From: Streptomyces sp. cf386
GTDB lineage: Bacteria > Actinomycetota > Actinomycetes > Streptomycetales > Streptomycetaceae
NCBI RefSeq assembly: GCF_900103585.1
Contig: NZ_FNHV01000008.1
Span: 312,850-376,849 of the forward strand
Length of the DNA stretch: 64,000 nt
Direction: 5' to 3'
Shown here piece by piece: positions 8,587 through 16,647 of the stretch; position 1 is the stretch's first letter, and every line of letters starts with the position of its first letter. A model generated the notes under the pieces. That model worked only from the letters and a program-made list of their open reading frames with translations. It searched no databases and was not told the DNA's origin. The position numbers and the translations under genes were made by a program.

Positions 8587-9845
8587 CGGCGTTCAAAGCG
8601 GGCCATAGCCACAGCAACTGCCGCGTAGATAACGGCGACTGTGACCAGGAGGGGCGCGGAGCGACCGTCGGGCGGCAGTATCAGGGCGGCCACGCCGGCG
8701 GCGCCGACGAAGGCGACGTTGAACAGCACGTCGTAGACGGAGAAGATCCGGCCACGGAAGTCGTCTTCGACCGAGGTCTGCACGATCGTGTCCGTGGCGA
8801 TCTTCGCTCCCTGAGTTGCCAGTCCCAGGACGAATGCCGCCACCAGCATGGGAGTTGTGGCGAACGGAAGGCCGAGCGCGGGGACCAGGACCGCCGCTGC
8901 CGCCGCGCACACCACGATCCAGCGGCCCGGGCCAAGTCGTCCTGCCGACCAGGGGGTTGCCACGGCGGCGGCGAAGAATCCCGCGCCCGAGATGACCAAC
9001 GCAAGCCCCAGCAGGGCGAGTCCGTCATCGGTGCTGGACGCGAAGGCGTATCGGCACAGCATCAGCAGCATGACGAGCAGGGCGCCGTAGCAGAAGCGCA
9101 TCAGGGTCATCGTGAGTAGTGCCCAGGCTGCCTCCCGGCGAGGCGGGGTCGCGAGATGGCGTACGCCTGCCGCCAGGTCGTGCAGGGTGCCGGAGAGGGC
9201 CGCCTTGAAGCGTGGTTGCGTCCACGCGCGGTCAGGGCCCAGCAGTTCCCGTGACATGCGCAGTGACGCCAGTCCCGCGCACAGGTACAGGGCGGCTCCG
9301 AGCAGCACCACGGCGGCATCGGAGTCCCAGACGACTAGCCGTACGACGAAGGCCAGACCGGCGCCCACGGTCGCGGCGAGTGTTCCCGCGGTCGGGGACA
9401 GGGAGTTGGCGATCACGAGGCGTTCTTCGTCGACCACACGCGGAAGTGCGGCGGACAGGCCGGACAGGACGAAGCGGTTGACGGCGGTGACGCACAGCGC
9501 GGAGACGTAGAAGAGCCAGTCCGGGACCTCGGTGATGATCAGGACGGCCGTGGCCGAGGCCAGAATCGTGCGCAGCAGGCTGCCGTACAGAAGAACCTGG
9601 CGGCGGCGCCAGCGGTCCAGCAGGACGCCGGAGAACGGGCCCACCAGGGAGTAGGGCAGGAGCAGGACCGCCATCGCGGAGGCGATCGCGGCGGCCGAGG
9701 TCTGTTTCTCCGGGGAGAAGACGACGTACGTGGCGAGCGCGGTCTGGTAGACGCCGTCGGCGCCCTGTGAGAGCAGGCGTACGGAGAGCAGGCGCCGGAA
9801 GTCCCGGAAGCGCAGCAGGACCCGAAGGTCGCGTACGACGGACAT
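8568..9845 (-). CDS. MFS transporter
   Basis: 425 residues with about 12 hydrophobic segments and the MFS loop signature GVLLDRWRRRQVLLYG near residue 70. The layout (a short cytoplasmic N-terminus FRDFRRLLSVRLLSQGADG, then a first helix with permease-type spacing) fits the Bcr/macrolide-efflux-like exporter group; the substrate cannot be read from sequence. Start chosen at ATG 9845, with GAGG about 10 nt upstream; a GTG at 9860 adds five residues. It follows ino1 on the same strand, but a strong terminator separates them. Confidence 0.85.
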   Translation of the reverse strand: MSVVRDLRVLLRFRDFRRLLSVRLLSQGADGVYQTALATYVVFSPEKQTSAAAIASAMAVLLLPYSLVGPFSGVLLDRWRRRQVLLYGSLLRTILASATAVLIITEVPDWLFYVSALCVTAVNRFVLSGLSAALPRVVDEERLVIANSLSPTAGTLAATVGAGLAFVVRLVVWDSDAAVVLLGAALYLCAGLASLRMSRELLGPDRAWTQPRFKAALSGTLHDLAAGVRHLATPPRREAAWALLTMTLMRFCYGALLVMLLMLCRYAFASSTDDGLALLGLALVISGAGFFAAAVATPWSAGRLGPGRWIVVCAAAAAVLVPALGLPFATTPMLVAAFVLGLATQGAKIATDTIVQTSVEDDFRGRIFSVYDVLFNVAFVGAAGVAALILPPDGRSAPLLVTVAVIYAAVAVAMARFERRSVSHQ

Positions 9846-9868
9846 GGGGCACAGCCTCACATACGGGA

Positions 9869-9900
9869 AGGGTCCCCGGGCGGTACAACCCGGGGACCCT
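9869..9900 (-). terminator. Strong terminator after ino1
   Basis: A perfect 12-bp stem, AGGGTCCCCGGG with CCCGGGGACCCT, and an 8-nt loop, between the end of ino1 and the start of the MFS gene. Confidence 0.75.
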
Positions 9901-9966
9901 CTGCAGCTCTGGCAGGAGCGTTCTGGTGCGGCGCTGCGGTGCTTCAGCGCGCAGCGCCCGGTCTCG

Positions 9967-11049
9967 CTAGCGCTCTACTTCGCCCTTGATGAACTTCTCG
10001 ACGTTCGTGCGTGCCTCGTCGTCGAAGTACTGGACCGGCGGGGACTTCATGAAGTAGCTCGACGCCGACAGGATCGGGCCGCCGATGCCGCGGTCCTTGG
10101 CGATCTTCGCGGCGCGCAGGGCGTCGATGATGACGCCGGCGGAGTTCGGGGAGTCCCAGACCTCGAGCTTGTACTCCAGGTTCAGTGGGACGTCACCGAA
10201 CGCGCGGCCCTCGAGGCGGACGTAGGCCCACTTGCGGTCGTCGAGCCAGGCGACGTAGTCGGACGGGCCGATGTGGACGTTCTTCTCGCCGAGCTCACGG
10301 TCGGGGATCTGCGAGGTGACGGCCTGCGTCTTGGAGATCTTCTTGGACTCGAGACGGTCACGCTCGAGCATGTTCTTGAAGTCCATGTTGCCGCCGACGT
10401 TCAGCTGCATCGTGCGGTCCAGGACGACGCCGCGGTCCTCGAACAGCTTCGCCATGACGCGGTGCGTGATGGTGGCGCCGACCTGGGACTTGATGTCGTC
10501 GCCGACGATCGGGACGCCCGCCTCGGTGAACTTGTCCGCCCACTCCTTCGTGCCGGCGATGAAGACCGGCAGGGCGTTGACGAAGGCGACCTTGGCGTCG
10601 ATGGCGCACTGGGCGTAGAACTTCGCAGCGTCCTCGGAGCCCACGGGCAGGTAGCAGACGAGGACGTCGACCTGCTTGTCCTTGAGGACCTGGACGACGT
10701 CGACCGGGGCCTCGGCGGACTCCTCGATGGTCTCGCGGTAGTACTTGCCGAGGCCGTCGAGGGTGTGGCCGCGCTGGACGGTCACACCGCTGCGGGGCAC
10801 GTCGCAGATCTTGATGGTGTTGTTCTCGGAGGCGCCGATGGCGTCCGCCAGGTCGAGGCCGACCTTCTTCGCGTCGACGTCGAAGGCGGCGACGAACTCG
10901 ACGTCCCGGACGTGGTAGTCGCCGAACTGCACGTGCATCAGGCCGGGGACCTTCGACGCCGGGTCGGCGTCCTTGTAGTACTCGACTCCCTGAACCAGCG
11001 ACGCGGCGCAGTTGCCCACGCCGACGACGGCTACGCGAACCGAACCCAT
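9967..11049 (-). CDS. ino1: Inositol-3-phosphate synthase
   Basis: 360 residues. The enzyme converts glucose 6-phosphate to 1D-myo-inositol 3-phosphate using NAD, the entry point for mycothiol and phosphatidylinositol in actinomycetes. The N-terminal Rossmann signature VAVVGVGNCAASLVQG is clear and the rest matches the compact actinobacterial family (SENNTIKICDVPRSGVTVQR, GDDIKSQVGATITHR). ATG at 11049 has a GGAG 8 nt upstream; the longer frame to 11097 only adds a tail overlapping padR. It lies directly downstream of padR, so both are probably made from the promoter carrying the 23-bp palindrome. Confidence 0.96.
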   Translation of the reverse strand: MGSVRVAVVGVGNCAASLVQGVEYYKDADPASKVPGLMHVQFGDYHVRDVEFVAAFDVDAKKVGLDLADAIGASENNTIKICDVPRSGVTVQRGHTLDGLGKYYRETIEESAEAPVDVVQVLKDKQVDVLVCYLPVGSEDAAKFYAQCAIDAKVAFVNALPVFIAGTKEWADKFTEAGVPIVGDDIKSQVGATITHRVMAKLFEDRGVVLDRTMQLNVGGNMDFKNMLERDRLESKKISKTQAVTSQIPDRELGEKNVHIGPSDYVAWLDDRKWAYVRLEGRAFGDVPLNLEYKLEVWDSPNSAGVIIDALRAAKIAKDRGIGGPILSASSYFMKSPPVQYFDDEARTNVEKFIKGEVER

Positions 11050-11093
11050 TCCGGTTGCTCCCTGTGTGTACGAGTGAGGCCCTGACTGGGCGC

Positions 11094-11777
11094 TCACGTG
11101 GCGGTGTCGCCGGGCGAATCCGTCCTGGGGGTGTCCCCGGGACGGGGCAGATCGCCCGGCGCTCCATTTGTGGTGTCCTGTTGAGCGGACCCCCCGGAAG
11201 CGGAACCCTTCAGGTCCCGCCCGGCCCGCTCGCTCTCGATGAGCTCGTTCAGCCAGCGCACTTCGCGCTCCACGGACTCCATCCCGTGGCGCTGGAGCTC
11301 AAGCGTGTAGTCGTCGAGGCGCTCTCGGGTACGGGCCAGGGAGGCGCGCATCTTCTCCAGACGCTCCTCCAGCCGGCTGCGGCGGCCCTCCAGGACGCGC
11401 ATGCGTACGTCCTGCGGTGTGCGACCGAAGAAAGCAAATCGGGCAGCGAAGTGCTCGTCCTCGTACGCGTCGGGCCCCGTCTGCGAGAGCAGTTCCTCGA
11501 AGTGCTCCTTACCTTCCGCGGTCAATCGGTAGACGATCTTTGCGCGGCGTCCGGTGAGTGGCGCGGCGAGCGCGTCCTCGGGGGTGTTCCCCGGTTCCTC
11601 GATCAACCAGCCGTTGGCGACCAGCGTCTTGAGGCAGGGGTAGAGCGTGCCGTAGCTGAACGCGCGGAACACGCCCAGCGACGTATTGAGTCGTTTGCGC
11701 AGCTCGTAGCCGTGCATCGGGGACTCGCGGAGCAGTCCGAGGACGGCGAACTCGAGGATCCCGGACCGTCGGCTCAT
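11094..11777 (-). CDS. PadR-family transcriptional regulator of ino1
   Basis: 227 residues. The N-terminal PadR winged helix is complete (EFAVLGLLRESPMHGYELRKRL and FRAFSYGTLYPCLKTL, the latter with the family Y-G-T-L-Y-P signature). A helical dimerisation segment rich in Arg/Glu (about 130-190) and a low-complexity Gly/Asp/Thr tail follow. The stop lies 44 nt before the ino1 ATG. padR next to ino1 is a conserved actinobacterial arrangement also seen in mycobacteria, so control of ino1 and of itself is likely. ATG at 11777. Confidence 0.9.
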   Translation of the reverse strand: MSRRSGILEFAVLGLLRESPMHGYELRKRLNTSLGVFRAFSYGTLYPCLKTLVANGWLIEEPGNTPEDALAAPLTGRRAKIVYRLTAEGKEHFEELLSQTGPDAYEDEHFAARFAFFGRTPQDVRMRVLEGRRSRLEERLEKMRASLARTRERLDDYTLELQRHGMESVEREVRWLNELIESERAGRDLKGSASGGSAQQDTTNGAPGDLPRPGDTPRTDSPGDTAT

Positions 11778-11805
11778 CCCCTCGCCTCCTCGTCATATCT
11801 CGCGC

Positions 11806-11828
11806 TGATGTATCGACTCGATACATCA
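11806..11828. promoter_or_regulatory. Probable PadR operator (23-bp palindrome)
   Basis: Arms TGATGTATCGA (11806-11816) and TCGATACATCA (11818-11828) flank one central base, making a perfect palindrome. It contains the ATGT...ACAT half-sites typical of PadR boxes and starts 28 bp upstream of the padR start codon. Autoregulation by PadR is inferred. Confidence 0.7.
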
Positions 11829-11956
11829 CGACGATAGAACGGCCTCCCGGGCACGACAAGTGGGGGAACGGTGAACGGGATCACATCAACGATTCATGTG
11901 GAGCGAGTTGCCTGATTTGGGGTGAAGTTCGGGGCTAGGTGGGCTTTGACGGTGCG

Positions 11957-11962
11957 TAGTCT
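11957..11962 (+). promoter_or_regulatory. -10 hexamer of a probable leaderless transcript upstream of the PBP gene
   Basis: TAGTCT lies 7 nt before the ATG at 11970, with TTTGACGG a little upstream as a weak and too closely spaced -35. The spacing fits a transcript that begins at the ATG of the small ORF. Confidence 0.45.
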
Positions 11963-11969
11963 GTGCGCC

Positions 11970-12122
11970 ATGCACAGCACCGGGAACCGAGTGACACCTG
12001 AGGGCGTCGTCGTCCTTGGTGCAGTACGGGTGAATGCGGAACCGACCGCATCCGTACTTCGGGGGGACCGGAAAACAGCCGCCGTTGCCAGGCGCCCAGG
12101 CGTGCGCCTGCCCGAGGAGTAG
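11970..12122 (+). CDS. Possible 50-residue small ORF in the leader of the PBP gene
   Basis: ATG at 11970 opens 50 codons (MHSTGNRVTPEGVV...) that stop at 12122, 7 nt before the PBP start. No homologue is recognised. Support comes from the TAGTCT hexamer 7 nt upstream and from the stop codon falling just after the PBP ribosome-binding site (GAGGAG, 12114-12119), so ribosomes leaving this ORF would be placed to start the PBP. It could be a coupling leader peptide or chance; no membrane segment or signal is visible. Confidence 0.35.
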   Translation: MHSTGNRVTPEGVVVLGAVRVNAEPTASVLRGDRKTAAVARRPGVRLPEE

Positions 12123-12129
12123 TCGTTCG

Positions 12130-14820
12130 ATGAGCGAGCACCGTCGCAAACCGCCGCAGCCGCAGGGAGGCGGACGTGCCGCGGCCCGACGCGGCCAGTC
12201 CGGCTCGTCATCCGGCCGCCGAGCGGCACCGCGAGGCGCCACCGGATCTCCTTCCGATTCGTACGGGTCGGAACCCAGCGGTTCGGGAGGCGAGGAACGT
12301 CCATACGGCAGCCGCGCCGAAGCACGACGCGCGGCCCAGAGAAGTGGGAGCCGCCGCAGAGCGGCCGAACCGGGCCGGGGTGGCCGCCGTGCCGCTCCGG
12401 GTGGCGCGAACGGTCCCGGGCGGGGCCGCGGGCGGGCCGCTCCCCCTGGAAAGAAGCGGTTCATCGACTATCCGCGGGCGGGCAAGTACGGCGTCGGGCG
12501 CTGGCTGCCGTCGTGGAAGCTCGTGTCGGGCCTCTTCCTGGCCTTCTTCGGCAGCCTGGTGGCCGTGGCCGGCATCGGGTACGCCATGGTGGGCGTCCCC
12601 AAGGTCGACCTGGCCGCCAAGGCGCAGAACAACGTCTACTACTGGGCCGACGACAGCGAGATGGTCTCCACCGGCGGTGAGACGAACCGGCAGATCATCA
12701 ACCTGTCGCAGATCCCCAAGCCCATGCAGTACGCCGTGATCTCGCAGGAGAACAAGACCTTCTACGAGGACAGCGGCATCGACCCGAAGGGCATCGCCCG
12801 CGCCGTGTTCAACATGGCCACCGGTGGCGAGACGCAGGGTGGCTCCACCATCACCCAGCAGTACGTGAAGAACGCGCGGCTCGGAGACCAGTCGCAGACG
12901 CTCTCGCGTAAGTTCAAGGAGATCTTCATCTCGGTCAAGGTAGGCACCACGGTGTCGAAGGACGAGATCATGGAGGGCTACCTGAACTCCGCCTACTACG
13001 GCCGCAACGCCTATGGGATCCAGGCCGCCGCCCGTGCGTACTTCAACAAGGACGCCATCGACCTGAACGAGGGGCAGTGTGCCTTCCTGGCGGCCATGCT
13101 GAAGGGCGCGACGTACTACGACCCGGCAGGTTCGGTATCCGTCGATTCGGCCGCCACGCCTGAGGCGAACCAGAAGCGGGCCCTGATCCAGATGCAGGAC
13201 ACCCTCGACAAGATGGTCGAGTACGGGCATCTGAGCGCGGATGTGCGAGCCAAGTACACCAAGCTGCCCGAGTGGCAGAACCCGCGCTTCAACACCGCGC
13301 TGAGCGGCCAGGTCGGTTACCTCGTCGATCTTGCGAACAGCTACCTGGTCAACAACAGCGACACGACCGGGATCACCGAGCAGAAGCTGCGGGAGGGTGG
13401 TCTCTCGATCTACACGACCTTCGACAAGAAGCAGGTCAAGCAGCTCCAGTCCGCGGTGACGAAGGTGTACAAGGCCAACATCAAGCCCGAGGATCGACCG
13501 AAGACCGACACCCACGTCCAGTTCGGCGGGGCCTCCGTGGACCCCTCTACGGGTGCGATCAGAGCCTGCTACGGAGGCACGGACGCGACCAAGCACTTCA
13601 CCAACAACTGCGATGTGACCGGTGCCCAGGTCGGTTCGACGTTCAAGCCGTTCGTGCTCGCTGCCGCGATGAAGTGGGGTGTCCGGGACGAAGACGGCCC
13701 TGCGGAACAGGCACAGGACGAGCGCACCAAGGTCTCTCCGAAGAGCTTCTTCAGCGGCAAGAACAAGCTCAAGATCAAGGACTACAAGGGCGACATCTGG
13801 CAGAACGAGAAGGGGGAGGAGTGGAACCAGGTCAACGACGGTGACCAGTCGTACGGCACTCCCCCGAACTACCAGATCGACCTTCGTGAGGCGATGCGGG
13901 AGTCGGTGAACTCCGCCTTCGTGCAGCTCGGCATGGACGTCGGGCTGGACAAGGTGAAGGAGGCGGCCGTGGATTCCGGCGTCCTGGAGAGCAGCCTGGC
14001 CGGTGCCGACTACCCGTCCTTCTCCATCGGTACCTCCCAACCCAGTGCCATCCGCATGGCGGGCGCATACGCCACCTTCGCGGCCAGCGGGAAGCAGCGT
14101 GCTCCCTTCTCCGTCACGAAGGTGACGAGCAAGGACGGCGAGGTCTTCACCCACGAGACCGTGACCAAGGACGCCTTCACCGCGCCGGTCGCCGACAACG
14201 TCACGGACGTCCTGAAGACCGTGGTCGAGAAGGGCACGGGTACCAATGCCCAGCTGACCGGCCGCGATGTGGCCGGTAAGACCGGTACCACCGACGGCAA
14301 CCGGTCCGCCTGGTTCGTTGGCTACACCCCGCAGCTGTCGACGGCGATCTCGATGTTCCGGATGGACGACAACGAGAAGAACCAGAACCGTGAGTTCCTG
14401 AAGATGTTCGGAACGGGTGGCCAGGAGAAGATCCACGGTGCTTCGTTCCCGGCCGAGATCTGGCATGACTACATGGAGCAGGCGCTGAAGGGCAAGCCGG
14501 TGAAGGAGTTCCCGACGCCGGAGCCCATCGGTGAGATCGTCAACGAGATCCCGACTCCGACGCCCACTCCCACGCCCACTGAGACCGAGGACGCGAGCCC
14601 GACTCCGAGTCCGACGCCCAGTGAGTCGCTGATCTCGCCGACGCCCACGCCGACCGAGACCTGCTTCGGTTTCCAGTGCACCAGCAATGGCGGCTCGGAC
14701 AATGGCGGAACTGACGGGGGCGTGACGTCGACGCCGACTCCGACGGAGACGGAGACCGACGGCAGCAGCAATGGCAATGGCAACGGGAACGGAGGCATCT
14801 TCGGCGGGCCGTCAGGCTGA
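12130..14820 (+). CDS. Class A penicillin-binding protein (glycosyltransferase/transpeptidase)
   Basis: 896 residues. It polymerises lipid II into glycan strands and crosslinks them. Order: basic Ser/Gly/Arg-rich cytoplasmic tail (1-125), membrane anchor near 128-152, GT51 domain (catalytic Glu near 207 in ISQENKTFYEDSGID; GGSTITQQYVKN; GYLNSAYYGRNAYGI), then a transpeptidase domain with STFK (Ser near 503), SVN (near 592) and KTGT (Lys near 717). The C-terminus is a long Pro/Thr/Glu repeat tail ending in Asn/Gly runs, probably wall-spanning. ATG at 12130 has GAGGAG 10 nt upstream. It matches the actinobacterial ponA locus next to GT87 and rpsF. Confidence 0.95.
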   Translation: MSEHRRKPPQPQGGGRAAARRGQSGSSSGRRAAPRGATGSPSDSYGSEPSGSGGEERPYGSRAEARRAAQRSGSRRRAAEPGRGGRRAAPGGANGPGRGRGRAAPPGKKRFIDYPRAGKYGVGRWLPSWKLVSGLFLAFFGSLVAVAGIGYAMVGVPKVDLAAKAQNNVYYWADDSEMVSTGGETNRQIINLSQIPKPMQYAVISQENKTFYEDSGIDPKGIARAVFNMATGGETQGGSTITQQYVKNARLGDQSQTLSRKFKEIFISVKVGTTVSKDEIMEGYLNSAYYGRNAYGIQAAARAYFNKDAIDLNEGQCAFLAAMLKGATYYDPAGSVSVDSAATPEANQKRALIQMQDTLDKMVEYGHLSADVRAKYTKLPEWQNPRFNTALSGQVGYLVDLANSYLVNNSDTTGITEQKLREGGLSIYTTFDKKQVKQLQSAVTKVYKANIKPEDRPKTDTHVQFGGASVDPSTGAIRACYGGTDATKHFTNNCDVTGAQVGSTFKPFVLAAAMKWGVRDEDGPAEQAQDERTKVSPKSFFSGKNKLKIKDYKGDIWQNEKGEEWNQVNDGDQSYGTPPNYQIDLREAMRESVNSAFVQLGMDVGLDKVKEAAVDSGVLESSLAGADYPSFSIGTSQPSAIRMAGAYATFAASGKQRAPFSVTKVTSKDGEVFTHETVTKDAFTAPVADNVTDVLKTVVEKGTGTNAQLTGRDVAGKTGTTDGNRSAWFVGYTPQLSTAISMFRMDDNEKNQNREFLKMFGTGGQEKIHGASFPAEIWHDYMEQALKGKPVKEFPTPEPIGEIVNEIPTPTPTPTPTETEDASPTPSPTPSESLISPTPTPTETCFGFQCTSNGGSDNGGTDGGVTSTPTPTETETDGSSNGNGNGNGGIFGGPSG

Positions 14821-14841
14821 CCGACGGCTCACCGTCGCACG

Positions 14842-14889
14842 AAGGCCGGTGGCCGGCACCCCGCTTGGTGGGTGCCGGCCACCGGCCTT
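14842..14889 (+). terminator. Strong terminator after the class A PBP gene
   Basis: A perfect 19-bp stem (14842-14860 with 14871-14889), a 10-nt loop and CTTT at the 3' side, 22 nt after the stop codon. Confidence 0.9.
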
Positions 14890-14923
14890 TCTCGTCCACC
14901 GGGGACGCCTCGGCCGCCGGCCT

Positions 14924-14955
14924 GTTTCACGTGAAACGTCGGTTTCACGTGAAAC
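14924..14955. other. Two tandem parS sites
   Basis: GTTTCACGTGAAAC occurs at 14924-14937 and 14942-14955, 4 bp apart, so the centres are 18 bp apart. The pair is flanked by an imperfect inverted repeat (CCGGCCTGTTTCAC against GTGAAACAGGCGG). It lies between the PBP terminator and the GT87 gene. Confidence 0.93.
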
Positions 14956-15028
14956 AGGCGGCCGCCAGACCTTCCTCGTTTGCCGGAGACTTGGGGACCT
15001 CTCAGGGACGTACGGCAGGATGTGCCCC

Positions 15029-16528
15029 ATGCCCAGTGCAGAGACGACGCCCACGAGCGTGCGCGAGCAGGACCCGGTGCGGCCGACCAAGGAAGATGAG
15101 GTTGCCGCGAGTGGGAGTGAGCTGATCGGTGGCCCCATCGGACGGCGCGCCCTGCTCGGGACGTCCTGGTGGACTCCTGTGCGGATCATCGCGCTCGTGG
15201 CGATCGGCATGTTCGCCCTCGGCCTGGTCCAGAAGGCGCCCTGCTACAACGGTGCCTGGTTCTTCGGCGCCAGCTCGCAGTACACGCATGCCTGCTACTC
15301 GGACATCCCGCATCTCTACCAGGGACGCGGCTTCGCCGACGGGCTCGTGCCGTACTTCGACAAGCTCGCCGGTGACATGGAGTACCTCGAGTACCCGGTG
15401 CTGACCGGTGTGTTCATGGAGGTCGCCTCCTGGCTCACTCCAGGCAGCGGCAGCATCCAGGACCAGGAGCAGTGGTACTGGATGGTCAATGCCGGGATGC
15501 TGATGGTGTGCGCGGCCGTCATCGCCGTCTGCGTGACCCGCACCCAGACCCGGCGCCCCTGGGACGGCCTGTTGGTCGCGCTGGCCCCTGCCTTCGCGCT
15601 GACCGCGACCATCAACTGGGACCTGCTGGCCGTCGCCCTGACGGCTGCGGCGATGCTGATGTGGTCTCGGGGCCGTTCGCTCGCCTTCGGCATCCTGCTG
15701 GGGCTCGCCACGGCGGCGAAGCTTTATCCCGTCTTCCTGCTCGGTCCGCTGTTCGTGTTGTGCTGGCGCGCGGGCAAGTGGCGGGACTTCGGGAAGGCGC
15801 TGGTCGGCACAGTGTTCGCCTGGCTGGTCGTAAACCTTCCGGTGATGCTCCTCGCGTGGGACGGGTGGTCGCAGTTCTACCGGTTCAGCCAGGAACGGGG
15901 CGTCGACTTCGGCTCCTTCTGGCTGATCATGGCTCAGAATTCCACCGACCCGCTGAGCACCGAGACCGTCAACACGCTCGCCACGCTGCTGATGCTGCTG
16001 TGCTGTGCCGGCATCGCCGCGCTCACGCTCACCGCGCCGCGACGTCCGCGCTTCGCCCAGCTGGCCTTCCTGATCGTCGCGGCGTTCATCCTCACCAACA
16101 AGGTCTACTCGCCGCAGTACGTCCTGTGGCTGGTGCCCCTGGCCGTGCTGGCCCGGCCGAGGTGGCGGGACTTCCTCATCTGGCAGGCATGCGAGGTGGC
16201 GTACTTCCTGGGGATCTGGCTGTACCTCGCGTACACGACCAGCGGGGATGCCCACAAGGGACTGCCGCCCGACGGCTACCACTGGGCGATCGGTCTGCAC
16301 CTGCTCGGGACGCTCTACCTGTGCGCCGTCGTCGTACGGGACATCCTCATGCCGGAGCGGGACCCGGTACGCAGGGCAGGCGACGACGATCCGTCGGGCG
16401 GAGTGCTCGACCGGGCGGAGGACGTCTTCGTGCTCGGTCCCGCGGCCCATCCACCGCGCCACGCGGCCCACTTCGACGCGCAACCTGTGGAGTGGGGCAG
16501 CCGGGAGGCGACCGACGGTTCGCTCTGA
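15029..16528 (+). CDS. Integral membrane glycosyltransferase, GT87-like
   Basis: 499 residues with about 10-12 hydrophobic helices. A soluble N-terminus of about 45 residues precedes the first helix. The first extracytoplasmic loop is polar and acidic (ACYSDIPHLY, DKLAGDMEYLEYPVLTGVF), as in DUF2029/GT87 enzymes that use polyprenyl-phosphate sugars. Known relatives include mycobacterial mannosyltransferases; the acceptor here is unknown. A homologous gene sits between ponA1 and rpsF in mycobacteria. ATG 15029 is preferred; CAGGAT 7 nt upstream could be a leaderless -10. An in-frame ATG at 15020 is possible. Confidence 0.85.
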   Translation: MPSAETTPTSVREQDPVRPTKEDEVAASGSELIGGPIGRRALLGTSWWTPVRIIALVAIGMFALGLVQKAPCYNGAWFFGASSQYTHACYSDIPHLYQGRGFADGLVPYFDKLAGDMEYLEYPVLTGVFMEVASWLTPGSGSIQDQEQWYWMVNAGMLMVCAAVIAVCVTRTQTRRPWDGLLVALAPAFALTATINWDLLAVALTAAAMLMWSRGRSLAFGILLGLATAAKLYPVFLLGPLFVLCWRAGKWRDFGKALVGTVFAWLVVNLPVMLLAWDGWSQFYRFSQERGVDFGSFWLIMAQNSTDPLSTETVNTLATLLMLLCCAGIAALTLTAPRRPRFAQLAFLIVAAFILTNKVYSPQYVLWLVPLAVLARPRWRDFLIWQACEVAYFLGIWLYLAYTTSGDAHKGLPPDGYHWAIGLHLLGTLYLCAVVVRDILMPERDPVRRAGDDDPSGGVLDRAEDVFVLGPAAHPPRHAAHFDAQPVEWGSREATDGSL

Positions 16529-16554
16529 GCGAACAGGGCGTAGGAAGAGTACGT

Positions 16555-16592
16555 AAAAGGCCGTACACGGAGGAGTCCATGTACGGCCTTTT
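16555..16592. terminator. Bidirectional terminator between convergent genes
   Basis: AAAAGGCCGTAC (16555-16566) pairs with GTACGGCCTTTT (16581-16592). The run of A on one side and T on the other makes it work in both directions, serving the GT87 gene and the convergent racemase-like gene. Confidence 0.88.
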
Positions 16593-16647
16593 GCCTGTTA
16601 CGGCGTTGCCGGCAGCGGTGGTTCAGCTGCCGGGCGGGCGGCGTCGT

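Noticed and set aside
12208..14466. 752-residue minus-strand ORF over the PBP gene
   Set aside because: The opposite frame contains a complete class A PBP with all catalytic motifs; long antisense ORFs are common in GC-rich DNA because stop codons are rare.
14812..15210. ORF opposite the PBP/GT87 junction (132 residues)
   Set aside because: It spans a strong terminator and two parS sites on the opposite strand and has no codon bias; it is a shadow frame.
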